A stretch of 64,000 bases of DNA from Methylocystaceae bacterium. Lineage in GTDB: Bacteria; Pseudomonadota; Alphaproteobacteria; Rhodospirillales; Terasakiellaceae. Under the pieces are notes generated by a model that saw only the letters and a list, made by a program, of their open reading frames with translations, was not told where the DNA came from and did no database searches. Position numbers and translations under genes: made by a program. Below are positions 1 to 11,075 of the stretch, piece by piece. Where the stretch lies: contig JABXIG010000001.1 in the NCBI GenBank assembly GCA_013373205.1, positions 117,520 through 181,519 on the forward strand, given 5' to 3'. Position 1 is the first letter of the stretch. Each line of letters starts with the position of its first letter.

Positions 1-154
1 GGTCCTGATGGATTTGCACGCGTTCCGCCATTTCTGCATCCCACACACGCGAGGTGGCAAGATAGGTGCCACCGCCCAAATCTTCGATGATCTTTTCCGC
101 ATAAGCCGATTTACCCGAGCGTGCCCCGCCGAGGACTAATGTTATTTGCGCCAC
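1..154 (-). CDS. cobU: Bifunctional adenosylcobinamide kinase/guanylyltransferase (CobU/CobP), N-terminal part, truncated by window edge
   Basis: Reverse strand from a GTG at 154 reads [53 protein letters not shown]-loop GGARSGKS is typical of CobU/CobP. Confidence 0.85.
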   Translation of the reverse strand, partial: MAQITLVLGGARSGKSAYAEKIIEDLGGGTYLATSRVWDAEMAERVQIHQD

Positions 155-606
155 TCTTCCTCACTTACGGGATATACATTTGACCTTTGTGGGTCTGTTT
201 GATCCGGCATATACTTATTATATTGGAGCCAATCAATATCAGGATATTTTTCCACGAAATTGTTTGGTCCGCAAATAGTCTCGTCATTTTCCAGATTGTG
301 ATAAATGGACCCATATGTATTCTGATGAACAGGTGTGTTTGCTCGGGCAAAAAGTGTAAAACTGATCCTGCGCCATTGATCCGGCCCTTTATAGAGACCG
401 CTGATCCAAACTGAGCAATTCTCATTACATTGATAGCTGCGAACAACCTGCCCTTGCGGGCCTTTTACATTGATAATGCATTGTTCAATAATCCGGCTGC
501 GATAGTCTTCAATAACCGATCCAGAATAGTAATCTAATTTACTACTGCAAGCTGACAGCAAGAGGAGAGAAGAAAATATGCCAAAAATTTTCCAAGTGAT
601 TTTCAT
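142..606 (-). CDS. Putative small lipoprotein
   Basis: ORF with start at internal Met ([22 protein letters not shown]), a lipoprotein signal with lipobox LSAC. Confidence 0.6.
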   Translation of the reverse strand: MKITWKIFGIFSSLLLLSACSSKLDYYSGSVIEDYRSRIIEQCIINVKGPQGQVVRSYQCNENCSVWISGLYKGPDQWRRISFTLFARANTPVHQNTYGSIYHNLENDETICGPNNFVEKYPDIDWLQYNKYMPDQTDPQRSNVYPVSEEEWRK

Positions 607-641
607 GATTTCCCTGTTAAGTAATATTGAGCAATAATTTA

Positions 642-1493
642 TCACCCAATCCTCACGGCATCAAAATAAAAGCTGGGATTGAGATATTCGGCTTGGGCAT
701 CGATCAGGCGAAGCTCGTCACCATCATGGCGCGCGGTATCATCAATGATGCCATAAAGGGTCGATGTGGCCAGCATCAGGGCATTTTCGGGTTTTTCACC
801 GCGCAGAAAATGGGCAAGGAACAGGGCGGCAAATGTATCCCCAGTACCTTTGGCGCGGATCGGAATTTGCGGCACGGTGACGCGCCATGCCCCATTATCT
901 GACACAATCACATTGGACAGGGTCGGTTTGTGGCCTTTGCGTCCTTGTAACGAGGTCACGAGAATGGTTTTGGGCCCGCGTGCGCGCAGGGCATCGGCCG
1001 CAAATAATGTATCGGTCAGCGATTCCTGCTTGCGCCCGGTGAGATATTCCAGCTCGAACATATTGGGGGCCAGAATATCGGCATGGGTGATCAGTTCATC
1101 ACGGACAAATTCGGCAATGTCGTTTTCGACATAGACACGACGGGTCATGTCGCCAATGACAGGATCACACATATAAGGCGTGCTTTTATTTTCGGCCTTC
1201 ACCCGTTCAACCGATTCGATGACAAATTTTCCGGTTGCAACGGATCCAAGGTAGCCGGATAAAATGGCATCGCATTGGGCGAAGTGGTCCAGCTGTTCAA
1301 TCCCATCGACCATAGCACGCATGGTTTTGACCGGGACTGTGGCACCGTGGTGGGATTCGTAGCCGGGATGGTTTGAAAACAGCACTGTAGGCACGGCCCA
1401 GACTTCGAATCCAAGACGCTGCATCGGAAAGACGGCGGCTGAATTGCCCACATGGCCAACGGCCACGGATGATTGAATCGACAATATACTCAT
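642..1493 (-). CDS. pdxY: Pyridoxal kinase PdxY
   Basis: 283 aa; MSILSIQSSVAVGHVGNSAAVFPMQRLGFEVWAVPTVLFSNHPGY and IRAKGTGDTFAALFLAHFL (ribokinase-family active site). Confidence 0.9.
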   Translation of the reverse strand: MSILSIQSSVAVGHVGNSAAVFPMQRLGFEVWAVPTVLFSNHPGYESHHGATVPVKTMRAMVDGIEQLDHFAQCDAILSGYLGSVATGKFVIESVERVKAENKSTPYMCDPVIGDMTRRVYVENDIAEFVRDELITHADILAPNMFELEYLTGRKQESLTDTLFAADALRARGPKTILVTSLQGRKGHKPTLSNVIVSDNGAWRVTVPQIPIRAKGTGDTFAALFLAHFLRGEKPENALMLATSTLYGIIDDTARHDGDELRLIDAQAEYLNPSFYFDAVRIG

Positions 1494-1602
1494 AGGTTTG
1501 GTTATAGCGCATGATGCGGACTTGCCAATAAGAAACTTTTGTTTATATTTTTGCGCAATTGCGAAATAAACGTAACTGAAAAATGTAAAAGGAAAATGTC
1601 CA

Positions 1603-2484
1603 ATGGCTGCAACAGCACGTCCACGCCGTAGTGTTCTTTATATGCCGGGTTCTAACGCCCGAGCTTTGGAAAAGGGCCGTACCCTCCCGGCTGATGGTTT
1701 GATCCTCGATCTTGAAGATGCGGTCGCCCCGGATGCCAAAGAAGTCGCACGTCAGCAAATTTGTGATGCCGTCAAAGAAGGCGGATATGGCATGCGTGAA
1801 ATCCTGATTCGCACAAACGGCCTGAACACCCCTTGGGGCTATGATGATATCGTTGCGGCCAGTACATCTGGCGCGGATGCGATTCTTTTACCGAAAGTCG
1901 AAAGTGCCGATACGGTGCGTCAGGTTGAAGCGATTATGGATGGGGCAGGGGCTCCGGCTGAGATGAAAATCTGGTGTATGATGGAAACCCCGCGCGGCAT
2001 GTTGCATGCGGAAGAGATCGCGGATAGCACAGACCGTATGGGCGGTTTTGTTATGGGCACGTCTGATCTGGCAAAAGAACTGCGCTGCGCCCATACCATG
2101 ATGCGCCTGCCGTTTATGATGTCTTTAAATGTGTGTATCCTTGCAGCGCGTGCTGCCGGAATTGCGATTTTGGACGGGGTCTATCTGGACCTGTCTGACG
2201 ATGAAGGCTTTGTTGAACATTGTCAGCAAGGCTTCGAGCTTGGTTTTGATGGCAAGACCCTGATCCATCCGAAAACAGTTGCAAAAGCCAATGAAATTTT
2301 TGGCCCTAGCGAAAAAGAAGTCGAATGGTCCAAAAAGATCATTGAGGCCCACGCCGAAGCCGAAAAAGAAGGCAAAGGTGTTGTGGTTGTTGATGGCAAG
2401 CTGATTGAGAACCTGCATGTGGTGACGGCTAAACAAGTGGTCGCCCAAGCAGAAGCGATTGCCAAGATGGAAGCCAGTGCTTAG
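1603..2484 (+). CDS. HpcH/HpaI aldolase/citrate lyase family protein (CitE-like, malyl-CoA lyase/thioesterase type)
   Basis: RRSVLYMPGSNARALEKGRTLPADGLILDLEDAVAPDAKE motif typical of CitE-like/malyl-CoA lyases. Confidence 0.85.
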   Translation: MAATARPRRSVLYMPGSNARALEKGRTLPADGLILDLEDAVAPDAKEVARQQICDAVKEGGYGMREILIRTNGLNTPWGYDDIVAASTSGADAILLPKVESADTVRQVEAIMDGAGAPAEMKIWCMMETPRGMLHAEEIADSTDRMGGFVMGTSDLAKELRCAHTMMRLPFMMSLNVCILAARAAGIAILDGVYLDLSDDEGFVEHCQQGFELGFDGKTLIHPKTVAKANEIFGPSEKEVEWSKKIIEAHAEAEKEGKGVVVVDGKLIENLHVVTAKQVVAQAEAIAKMEASA

Positions 2485-2520
2485 AGGTTTCTAGGGTCCT
2501 GACCCTAAGTATATATAAAC

Positions 2521-2558
2521 AAGAAAGGCCCTGCTGATTATTCAGCAGGGCCTTTCTT
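2521..2558. terminator. Bidirectional intrinsic terminator
   Basis: aagaaaggccctgctgattattcagcagggcctttctt perfect hairpin between convergent genes. Confidence 0.85.
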
Positions 2559-2578
2559 GTTAGGACCATCTCAACCGA

Positions 2579-2965
2579 TTAAGCAACGGCTTGCAAGTTT
2601 GCCAGAACTTGTTCAACAGGTTGGCGTTCGCTCAAAAGCTTCAGCAAGGGGCGCGGTGTCAGTTTTGCAGACAGGTCGGCTTGTGAGGCAACGGACAGCT
2701 GTTCGTAAGACAGCTCACCTTCAACATGCGCACCGTGTTCCACAATGATTTTACGAGCCTGAATGTTGCCCTGAACATAGCCCATGATACGCACGCAATC
2801 GGCAATCACATCGCCTTTGACATAGCCTTTGCGTCCGATAGTCAGTATATCGACTTCGATGGTGCCGTTGACCTTACCGCGCAAGTCCAGTTCACCCTGG
2901 CCTTTAATATCGCCTTTGATGGTCCGATTGCGACGGATAACGGCTTTTTTGGGTTTTAAAAACAT
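2579..2965 (-). CDS. Bactofilin family polymer-forming cytoskeletal protein
   Basis: 128 aa; TIKGDIKGQGELDLRGKVNGTIEVDILTIGRKGYVKGDVIADCVRIMGYVQGNI repeated beta-helix pattern. Confidence 0.85.
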   Translation of the reverse strand: MFLKPKKAVIRRNRTIKGDIKGQGELDLRGKVNGTIEVDILTIGRKGYVKGDVIADCVRIMGYVQGNIQARKIIVEHGAHVEGELSYEQLSVASQADLSAKLTPRPLLKLLSERQPVEQVLANLQAVA

Positions 2966-3040
2966 GTTTGTGACTCTGTGTTAGAAAATTTCGCTCCTAC
3001 CTTTTTAGACCAAAGATGTAAACAAGCAGTTAACGGCGTT

Positions 3041-4447
3041 CTATTGATTTTCACCGACGAATGCAATTAATTCATCAAGATAGTTCTGCACCTCTTGGGA
3101 TGGTCCCTCGATCTGTTCAACAAGGCTAATGGCTTCGTCCAGATTATGTTCCTGATAAGCTTTCGCTGCAGCGATACCAATGCTGTGAACTTTTTCATGT
3201 GGTGTGTCGAGAGCAATGAAGGCCGGGTGGGATTTTACGCTTTCATCCTGATCGCCGAAGTACCATTTGCCCAAGCGGCAACTTTTATGGTCGGTCAATT
3301 CATTTGGGTCAAGTGAGGCGCGACCCAGCAGCATATCGGCTAGTTTTTTGCGCCAGATCATGTGATCGGCCTTGGCACGGATGAGATCGCGGGCATTAAA
3401 TGCATGCAACATCAAGCGGTCCATTTGCAAGGTGATGAGTTTTTCAGTTTCATCCATTTCATCGAGAACTTCTGTATTGGCCTCTACGTTCTTCTGGGCC
3501 ATATCAGAAATTTTTCCGGCATGCTGGGCAGTTTGTTCGGTCACACCTTGTTGTTGTTCGAGAACAGAGGCCACTTCCTGCATGTCAGAGGTCACACGGT
3601 CTACACCGCGATCAATTTCTTCCATGCTTTTTAGGGTAGAGGTAATGATCTGCTGACCATTTTCGACCGCCTCGGCCCCTTCAGACATGGATTGAGTGAT
3701 GCCATCCATTTCATGACGCAGGCGACCAATACGCCCATTGATATCACTGGTCGCACGTTCGGTTTGGTTGGCGAGGTTTTTAACTTCGCTGGCGACAACC
3801 GCAAAGCCTTTACCGGCTTCACCGGCACGTGCTGCTTCGATGGTTGCGTTCAGGGCCAGCAAATTTGTTTGGGAGGCAATGTCATTAATCAGACCGACGA
3901 CTTCACCGATCTGGCTTGACGCTTCGGCAAGGTCTTTCAGTTTTTCGACGCCATGAGAGACAGAGGTCGAAATGGCGTTGATGGCATTGATGGCTTCTTG
4001 TGACCCATTCATGCTTTGTTGGACGATTTCCTGCAAATGCTCGGCTTCAGATGAACTGTGATGGGTGGTGTTGGAAATTTCATGAATGGAGGATGACATT
4101 TCTTCCATGGCAGAGGCGAGGGAGTGTGAAATTTCGTTTAATTCGTTTAGACTGCGCGCGGATTTAGCAACAGAAATAACAGTTGAGTTATTGGCCAGAG
4201 ACAGGCCAACAGAACGTGACAATTGCCGTTCAGCACGCGCACTGCTTTCGTTGGCCAATTGCTTTAACTTATGTGTGAGCTCGTCTTTACCTTCTTCGAC
4301 ACTGGCATAGTCGCGCTCAAGGATAGATTCGACCTGGCGTAGGGCCAGACTGGCTTCACATTGTTCAGTTGGATTGTCGTTTGTCGCGGTGTTTTCGACA
4401 GGGTTGGTGACCTGTTTCGATTTCCCGAATAAAGACATGATTATCAC
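3041..4447 (-). CDS. Soluble methyl-accepting chemotaxis protein with C-terminal CZB zinc-binding domain
   Basis: MCP hairpin motif [39 protein letters not shown]-term [12 protein letters not shown]...HPAF...PHEKVH (CZB); no transmembrane segment seen. Confidence 0.88.
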   Translation of the reverse strand: MIIMSLFGKSKQVTNPVENTATNDNPTEQCEASLALRQVESILERDYASVEEGKDELTHKLKQLANESSARAERQLSRSVGLSLANNSTVISVAKSARSLNELNEISHSLASAMEEMSSSIHEISNTTHHSSSEAEHLQEIVQQSMNGSQEAINAINAISTSVSHGVEKLKDLAEASSQIGEVVGLINDIASQTNLLALNATIEAARAGEAGKGFAVVASEVKNLANQTERATSDINGRIGRLRHEMDGITQSMSEGAEAVENGQQIITSTLKSMEEIDRGVDRVTSDMQEVASVLEQQQGVTEQTAQHAGKISDMAQKNVEANTEVLDEMDETEKLITLQMDRLMLHAFNARDLIRAKADHMIWRKKLADMLLGRASLDPNELTDHKSCRLGKWYFGDQDESVKSHPAFIALDTPHEKVHSIGIAAAKAYQEHNLDEAISLVEQIEGPSQEVQNYLDELIAFVGENQ

Positions 4448-4615
4448 CCCTCGGTTAGAATGAGACTTTGCTCATTATTTATGATTATATTAGATTTCGG
4501 GCAAATTGACACAATCCCAGTAGGGAGACAACAAGAATCGACAAGTTGAACCAATGCGGTTTTTTACTCTTGAAAGTGTTCAATCTGAAAGATCTTTTTG
4601 AGGTGATTTTGATAT

Positions 4616-4654
4616 AAAAAAAGGCCGAAGCGATGGCTTCGACCTTCTTTTTTA
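4616..4654 (-). terminator. Intrinsic terminator downstream of sdhB
   Basis: ggccgaagc-gatg-gcttcgacc hairpin followed on the minus strand by a T-run. Confidence 0.75.
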
Positions 4655-4669
4655 GACTCTGTTTTTGAA

Positions 4670-5449
4670 CTATTGACGTTCAAACTGCAGTTTCTTGATT
4701 TCTGCAATCGCTTTGCCCGGGTTCAGACCTTTCGGGCAGGTGTTGGTGCAGTTCATGATGGTGTGGCAGCGATAGACTTTGAACGGATCGTCCAGATAGT
4801 CCAAACGTTTGCCTGTGGCCTCATCACGAGAGTCTGCAATCCAACGATACGCTTGCAGCAACACAGCCGGGCCGAGGTACTTGTCAGCATTCCACCAATA
4901 GCTCGGGCAGGATGTCTGGCAAGAGAAACACAGGATACATTCCCACAGGCCATCAAGCTTTTCACGCTCTTCGATAGATTGCAGACGTTCTTGGTTGGCT
5001 GGGGCCGGGGTATCGGCTTGCATCCAAGGTTCAATGGAACGAAGCTGCGCATAAGGCAGGTTCAAATCAGGTACCAAATCTTTGATGACCGGCATATGCG
5101 GCAACGGATAGATGTGGCAATCGCCTTTGACTTCTGCAATAGGCTTCAGACAAGCCAGTGTGTTGGTACCGTCGATATTCATGGCACAAGAGCCACAGAT
5201 ACCTTCCCGGCAAGAACGACGGAATGTCAATGTGGCATCGACTTCGTTTTTGATCTTGATCAGCGCATCCAGGATCATCGGACCACAATCATCGAGATCG
5301 ATTTCAAAGGTATCGATCTGCGGGTTGTTGCCGGAATCCGGATCATAACGATAGATTTTAAACGCTTTTACATTCTTGGCACCAGACGGGGCTTTAAATG
5401 TTTTACCGACAACCGGATCGGAGCCGGGGGGTAGACTAAATTCAACCAT
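4670..5449 (-). CDS. sdhB: Succinate dehydrogenase iron-sulfur subunit
   Basis: 259 aa; [49 protein letters not shown] Fe-S motifs. Confidence 0.97.
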   Translation of the reverse strand: MVEFSLPPGSDPVVGKTFKAPSGAKNVKAFKIYRYDPDSGNNPQIDTFEIDLDDCGPMILDALIKIKNEVDATLTFRRSCREGICGSCAMNIDGTNTLACLKPIAEVKGDCHIYPLPHMPVIKDLVPDLNLPYAQLRSIEPWMQADTPAPANQERLQSIEEREKLDGLWECILCFSCQTSCPSYWWNADKYLGPAVLLQAYRWIADSRDEATGKRLDYLDDPFKVYRCHTIMNCTNTCPKGLNPGKAIAEIKKLQFERQ

Positions 5450-5461
5450 AAGCTCTTCTCC

Positions 5462-7252
5462 TTAGTAAACACGTTCTTTAGGAACGATATACTCAACTTC
5501 ATCCGTCAACGTCCATGTGTGAACCGGACGGTAATCCAGATCAACAGAGCCGTCTTCTTTGACGTAAGCCAGTGTGTGTTTCATCCATTCTTCATCGTCA
5601 CGATTTGGGAAATCTTCGTGAGCGTGCGCACCGCGTGATTCTTTACGGGCATCGGCTGAAACAATGGTCGCTTTCGCACAAGCCATCAGGTTTTCAAGTT
5701 CGAGTGTTTCCACCAGGTCAGAGTTCCAAACCATAGAACGGTCAGACACATTGAGGCTATCCAGTTTCTTGGATGTCTCAAACAGTTTTTCAACACCTTC
5801 TGCCAGAACTTCTGTTGTACGGAATACAGCAGCGTGGTTCTGCATGACTTTTTGCATTTCAAGGCGAACGTCAGCGGTTTTGTGGTCGCCATTTGCGTTG
5901 CGCAAACGATCAAAACGATCCAGGATTTTGTCAGTGTAATCCTGTGACATTGCTTTGTGCGGCTCACCGGCTTTCATGGTTTCAGAACAACGGATCGCTG
6001 CGGCGCGGCCAAAGACCACGATATCCAGCAGTGAGTTTGTGCCCAGACGGTTTGCACCGTGAACAGAAGCAGACGCACATTCACCGATCGCCATCAGACC
6101 TTCACAAACCGCATCCGGGTCGTCTTTGGTCGGACGGATTACTTCGCCATGATAGTTGGTAGGAATACCACCCATGTTGTAGTGAACAGTCGGCAGAACC
6201 GGAATCGGCTCTTTGGTTGCATCCACACCAGCAAAGATTTTCGCTGTTTCCGTAATCCCCGGCAGACGCTTCCACAGCTCTTCAGCCGGGAGGTGTTCGA
6301 GGTGGAGATAAATGTGGTCATTTTCTTTACCAACACCACGACCTTCGCGAATTTCCATCGCCATAGAACGTGATACAACGTCACGTGAGGCCAGGTCTTT
6401 CGCCGTCGGGGCGTAGTTTGGCATGAAGCGTTCACCTTCAGAGTTGGTGAGGTAGCCGCCTTCACCACGTGCCCCTTCGGTGATCAAACAGCCAGAGCCG
6501 TAAATCCCGGTCGGGTGGAATTGAACAAATTCATGATCCTGCAACGGAATGCCGGCACGTGCCGCCATGGCGTTACCATCACCGGTACAAGTGTGCGCTG
6601 ATGTACAAGAGAAGAAGGCACGACCGTAACCGCCTGTGGCCAACACAACTTTGTGGGCGCGGAAACGGTGGATTTTGCCTGTATCCAAATCCCAGGCCAG
6701 TAGCCCGCGACAGACACCTTCATCATCCATGATCAGGTCAATGCCGATATATTCGACAAAGAAGGTCGCATCATGTTTGAGACATTGTGAATAAAGCGTA
6801 TGCAGGATGGCGTGGCCCGTACGGTCAGCCGCTGCACAAGCACGTTGTACAGGCGCTTCACCGTAATTGGACATGTGACCGCCAAACGGACGTTGGTAGA
6901 TTTTACCATCTTCGGTACGTGAGAACGGCACACCAAAATGTTCCAGTTCCTGTACAGCCGGAATAGCGTTACGACACATATATTCGATGGCGTCTTGGTC
7001 ACCGAGCCAGTCAGAGCCCTTAACGGTGTCATACATGTGCCATTGCCATTTGTCCTCGGCCATGTTGCCCAATGCAGCGCCAACGCCGCCTTGTGCCGCA
7101 ACCGTATGAGAACGTGTCGGGAATACTTTGGTCACACACGCGGTCTTCAGACCCGTGGCGGCCATGCCAAGTGTCGCACGCAAACCTGCGCCACCGGCAC
7201 CCAGAACGACCACATCATATTCATGATCAATAATTTCGTAGGCTTGAGCCAT
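5462..7252 (-). CDS. sdhA: Succinate dehydrogenase flavoprotein subunit
   Basis: 596 aa; [43 protein letters not shown]. Confidence 0.98.
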   Translation of the reverse strand: MAQAYEIIDHEYDVVVLGAGGAGLRATLGMAATGLKTACVTKVFPTRSHTVAAQGGVGAALGNMAEDKWQWHMYDTVKGSDWLGDQDAIEYMCRNAIPAVQELEHFGVPFSRTEDGKIYQRPFGGHMSNYGEAPVQRACAAADRTGHAILHTLYSQCLKHDATFFVEYIGIDLIMDDEGVCRGLLAWDLDTGKIHRFRAHKVVLATGGYGRAFFSCTSAHTCTGDGNAMAARAGIPLQDHEFVQFHPTGIYGSGCLITEGARGEGGYLTNSEGERFMPNYAPTAKDLASRDVVSRSMAMEIREGRGVGKENDHIYLHLEHLPAEELWKRLPGITETAKIFAGVDATKEPIPVLPTVHYNMGGIPTNYHGEVIRPTKDDPDAVCEGLMAIGECASASVHGANRLGTNSLLDIVVFGRAAAIRCSETMKAGEPHKAMSQDYTDKILDRFDRLRNANGDHKTADVRLEMQKVMQNHAAVFRTTEVLAEGVEKLFETSKKLDSLNVSDRSMVWNSDLVETLELENLMACAKATIVSADARKESRGAHAHEDFPNRDDEEWMKHTLAYVKEDGSVDLDYRPVHTWTLTDEVEYIVPKERVY

Positions 7253-7258
7253 AATTGA

Positions 7259-7639
7259 TTAGCCTCCAAAAGCGACTTTAAAGATGGAGATCAGACAAGC
7301 AACGGCCAGAACAGCGGCCAGGAATTTTGTCAGGATCAATCCGGTATAGAGCTTGGTTTTATCATGCACATAGTCATGGATAACTTCGCAGACGCCTTGT
7401 TGTGCGTGATGGAAAAGGATCACGATGAACAGGCTGGCCAAAGTGGCATTGCCGATATTGGAAATCCACATCTGATAAGCGGTATAATCTGCGCCGAGCA
7501 AGCCGATGATGCTATAGATCATCCACAAAGAAAGCGGGATCAAAGCGATGGAAGTGAGGCGTTGAATCCACCAAGGACCAACACCGTTGCGGGATGCACC
7601 GAGATTGCGCGCACGCCCTAAATGACTTTGCATTTTCAT
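7259..7639 (-). CDS. sdhD: Succinate dehydrogenase membrane anchor subunit SdhD
   Basis: Small membrane protein between sdhA and sdhC; H-A-Q-Q-G-V-C-E-V-I-H-D-Y pattern. Confidence 0.9.
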   Translation of the reverse strand: MKMQSHLGRARNLGASRNGVGPWWIQRLTSIALIPLSLWMIYSIIGLLGADYTAYQMWISNIGNATLASLFIVILFHHAQQGVCEVIHDYVHDKTKLYTGLILTKFLAAVLAVACLISIFKVAFGG

Positions 7640-7657
7640 AAAGGTGTACTCCTTGGT

Positions 7658-8041
7658 TTACACTGAATAACCGATGATCCAGGTCGCCACAGTCAGGATT
7701 GCTGTGACAGCAATACCGACGCGACCGGATGCGATCAGGTCTTGTTTCTCAAGCCCGGTGACCATGTCCCAGCGAAGGTGACGCACACCGTTCACAAGGT
7801 GGTAGTACATACAGAATGTATAACCGAGCATTACAATCTGGCCGAACCAGGAGCCAAAGAAAGCCTGTGCAGTAGCATAGCTTTCAGGGCCATATGCGGC
7901 AGCGATGAGCCAATAAGCAAAAAACAAAGTTCCGGCAGAGAGCAGAACGCCTGTGACACGGTGTGCACCAGACATAAGACCGTTCATCGGAAACTTATAA
8001 ATCTTCATATGAGGCGAAAGGGGTCGATTTCCCGTCGTCAT
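7658..8041 (-). CDS. sdhC: Succinate dehydrogenase cytochrome b556 subunit SdhC
   Basis: RPLSPHMKIYKFPMNGLMSGAHRVTGVLL and YHLVNGVRHLRWD. Confidence 0.93.
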   Translation of the reverse strand: MTTGNRPLSPHMKIYKFPMNGLMSGAHRVTGVLLSAGTLFFAYWLIAAAYGPESYATAQAFFGSWFGQIVMLGYTFCMYYHLVNGVRHLRWDMVTGLEKQDLIASGRVGIAVTAILTVATWIIGYSV

Positions 8042-8332
8042 GGAGCGGTTCCTTTACCATGAAAAAAGTGGGATAAAAAATGTATCTAGGGTTTACCCCC
8101 TCGTAAGCCCTAAGTCAATTAATCAGGCCTGTGAACCGCAAAAAAACCTTGATACACAAGGTTTACAGCCAGATTGGTATGACCGATCAGGTGATTCTAC
8201 CCTATTTTATTGATGGGCATTCGAACAAATCGGTATTTCTATACTGATTTATTGATCCGATTCGCTCAAAGAAAGATCGCCGCTTACTCTTTATATTAAT
8301 AAACGGGATCTTTCCTTTCGCAATGTGTGGAT

Positions 8333-9169
8333 TTAAAGTTCGAAGCTTGCTTCAATTTCGCTCAAACTGTGATTTTCTTCCATGGAGGGCTGATAAATCG
8401 GGCGTTGTGTTTCATAAAGAACACCTGTTGAAAAGCCGTCATCAGTGGCAAGGAAGGCCGCAGCTGTTCCCAAATCCCCGGTTTCGGTAATCTCGCCTTT
8501 GCGGACAATCTTTTTCCATTCTGCCTGTTCCGGACGGAATGTAACGCAGGGGCTTAAGATTTGTACGAAGGAAAAGCCTTTATGTTGCATGGCCTGTGCA
8601 ATCAGTTTGGCTGCCCCGTTCGGGTCGCCTGCAAAACCGCGCGCGATAAAGCTGGCCCCTGCCGATAAAGCGACCGACAGTGGGTTAAAGGGGGAGACAC
8701 CCGTGCCATGCGGGGTCAGTTTGGAGCCTTCCCAGTCAGACGGGGTGGTGGGGGAGGCTTGACCTTTGGTCATACCGTAAACTTCGTTATCCATCACGAC
8801 ATAGGTCATATCCACATTACGGCGACAGGCATGCATGAAGTGGTTTCCGCCAATGGAAAAGCCATCACCGTCCCCACCTGTTGCCACAACGGTCAGGTCA
8901 GGGCGGGCGACTTTCAGGCCTGTTGCGCTGGCGAGCGCCCGGCCATGGATACCGTGAAAGCCATAAACGCTGGTGTAAGCCGGGATGCGGCTGGAACAGC
9001 CAATACCGGAAATAACAGCGGAGTTTTCACGCGGGATTTGAAGTTCAGCCAAGGCTTTGGTGATCGCGGCCAGAACGGAAAAATCGCCACAGCCCGGGCA
9101 CCAGACCGGTTTATAGTCAGACTTATAGTCTTTAAAGGTCAGTGGTTTTTGTTGTACGGGTTGTTCCAT
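8333..9169 (-). CDS. korB: 2-oxoacid:ferredoxin oxidoreductase beta subunit (2-oxoglutarate ferredoxin oxidoreductase type)
   Basis: WCPGCGDFSVLAAITKAL, GIGCSSRIPAY, TPP motif GGDGDGFSIGGNHF. Confidence 0.9.
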   Translation of the reverse strand: MEQPVQQKPLTFKDYKSDYKPVWCPGCGDFSVLAAITKALAELQIPRENSAVISGIGCSSRIPAYTSVYGFHGIHGRALASATGLKVARPDLTVVATGGDGDGFSIGGNHFMHACRRNVDMTYVVMDNEVYGMTKGQASPTTPSDWEGSKLTPHGTGVSPFNPLSVALSAGASFIARGFAGDPNGAAKLIAQAMQHKGFSFVQILSPCVTFRPEQAEWKKIVRKGEITETGDLGTAAAFLATDDGFSTGVLYETQRPIYQPSMEENHSLSEIEASFEL

Positions 9170-10902
9170 TAGCCCAACTCCTTGATCTGATCGACAATTT
9201 CACCGGGGCGGAAGGGAAGCGGACCCGGTTTGGCCAAGACATGTGTATTTTTAGGGAGGTCATAGACGCTACGCAGGTAGCGGTAGAATTGTTTGGAATG
9301 GGTCTGCTCTACAACCAACGCTTTGTTTACGCCTTCCATGGCCACATCAAACGGGCCGGGGAGGGCAGGACTAAGCAGACGAAGGGAGATCAGCTTGATT
9401 TTCTGGCCCTCTTCCTTCAAACGTTCAATGGCTTCGCGGACCGGTGCTGTGACAGAGCCAAAGGTAATGACGGCAAGATCGCCTTCGCCTTCGATTTCCG
9501 CCCAATGTTGACCGTAATCAAACTGATCGATCTTGCGTTGACGTTTGTCCAGTTGGGCATAATGATCTTCTGCTGAGGAACTGGGGCGTGCGTTTTCCGC
9601 AGTTTCCAGACCATCAGCGACGTATTCACCACCCTTGATGCCGGGCACTGCCATGGGGGAAATGCCACTGTCGGTCAGGGCGTAGCGTTTATAGTCTTCC
9701 ACTCCGTCTTCCACGAGATCGCGTTTGGCGACAAAGGCCAGATCGGCTGGCTTATCAATAATGTTGCGCGATTGCCCGAGGGACTGATCAGATAACATAA
9801 TCGCGGCCGTTTGCAGTTTTTCGGCCAGATGAACAGTCCATTGTGCGGTGAATAAACAATCGGATATGGAGTTCGGTGCGGTGACAATATGGGGCGCATC
9901 ACCATGTAGGCCATGAAGGGCAATATTCAAATCACTTTGTTCTGACTTGGTCGGAATACCTGTGCTGGGTCCACCGCGCATAACATCAACCACCACAATG
10001 GGGATTTCAGCGGATACCGCCAGACCCAAGGCTTCGGTCATCAGGGCAAGACCGGGACCGGATGTGGCAGTGATGGACGGCACGCCACCGAAAGATCCGC
10101 CAATAATCATGTTAACGGAGGCCAGTTCGTCTTCGGCTTGGACGAGGGTTCCGCCAACTTTTTCAAGGTTAGGGGCCAGCCATTCCAGAATTTCCGTCGC
10201 TGGTGTAATGGGGTAGGCTGCACAGAAGCGCACGCCACCGCGCAAGGCACCCATGCCAGCGGCTTCGTTTCCGGTGAGTGACCAGCGGGTTTTGTCTGTT
10301 GCTTTGCGTTCCAGATGTAAATCAAGTCCGATCTCGGTTTCCAGATCGCTGGCGACTTTCATCCCCAATTTAACGCCTTCAAGACTGGCCAGAAGGGCAG
10401 CTTCGCCTTTGCGTTTGAGGACTTTTTCGAGGATGGCCTGCAAGGCATCCAGCGGAATACCGGCGAGTTCACCCAGAATACCCAGTCCGATCATATTGGG
10501 GCGACCGCCTTCAATTTCATTGGCGCTCTGGCTTAAGGGAACGAGAACCTGACGGGCAATACTGTCGGTAATCATGGTCGGCGGGTTTTTGGCAGCTTCA
10601 TCACCAATGATGACGCTGTTAGGGCGCATGGGCAGTTCAGCAGCGAACCGATCCACATTCATCCAGTCAAAACAGAAAAGTACGTCAAAACTGTCATCCG
10701 GACAGTCGATGGGCGCTGAAGACAGTCGGATATAGGCCGCTGCTTCCCCCCCGCGAATTTGCGGACCGCTTGATCGTGTCATCAGGCCATAAAGTCCGGC
10801 CTTGGCTGCGGCATCCAACAGCATTTGGCCCGCTGTCATGACGCCCGCCCCACCGGCACCGGTGATGGCGATAGAAACCGTCTGTGATGTCATCCTTCCC
10901 AT
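9169..10902 (-). CDS. korA: 2-oxoacid:ferredoxin oxidoreductase alpha subunit (gamma-alpha fusion)
   Basis: N-term GAGGAGVMTAGQML...RSSGPQIRGGEAAAYIR (gamma domain) fused to GNEAAGMGALRGGVRFCAAYPITPATEILEWLA (alpha); start/stop overlap with korB. Confidence 0.9.
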   Translation of the reverse strand: MGRMTSQTVSIAITGAGGAGVMTAGQMLLDAAAKAGLYGLMTRSSGPQIRGGEAAAYIRLSSAPIDCPDDSFDVLFCFDWMNVDRFAAELPMRPNSVIIGDEAAKNPPTMITDSIARQVLVPLSQSANEIEGGRPNMIGLGILGELAGIPLDALQAILEKVLKRKGEAALLASLEGVKLGMKVASDLETEIGLDLHLERKATDKTRWSLTGNEAAGMGALRGGVRFCAAYPITPATEILEWLAPNLEKVGGTLVQAEDELASVNMIIGGSFGGVPSITATSGPGLALMTEALGLAVSAEIPIVVVDVMRGGPSTGIPTKSEQSDLNIALHGLHGDAPHIVTAPNSISDCLFTAQWTVHLAEKLQTAAIMLSDQSLGQSRNIIDKPADLAFVAKRDLVEDGVEDYKRYALTDSGISPMAVPGIKGGEYVADGLETAENARPSSSAEDHYAQLDKRQRKIDQFDYGQHWAEIEGEGDLAVITFGSVTAPVREAIERLKEEGQKIKLISLRLLSPALPGPFDVAMEGVNKALVVEQTHSKQFYRYLRSVYDLPKNTHVLAKPGPLPFRPGEIVDQIKELG

Positions 10903-11022
10903 ATTCCTTTTTTATATGTTGTTTATCTTTATTACTGTCTCACTATATTTCAAATAGATTGTGGCATGCACATGACATTTGTCAATTCTACAGTATTTTC
11001 TTGAAAAATTATTTTACATATG

Positions 11023-11056
11023 AAAAAGCCGGACCATGGGGGGGTCCGGCTTTTAT
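11023..11056 (-). terminator. Intrinsic terminator
   Basis: aaaaagccggacc-atgggg-ggtccggctttt just downstream of the XRE gene (minus strand). Confidence 0.8.
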
Positions 11057-11075
11057 TATTCTTTAGGCGTAAGGC

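Noticed and set aside
4673-5434. 253-aa plus-strand ORF
   Set aside because: Antisense to sdhB; shadow ORF.
8042-8332. 290-bp korB-sdhC intergenic region considered as a riboswitch or ncRNA
   Set aside because: Only short, loosely spaced inverted repeats (gaaagatc...gatctttc); no recognisable RNA class.
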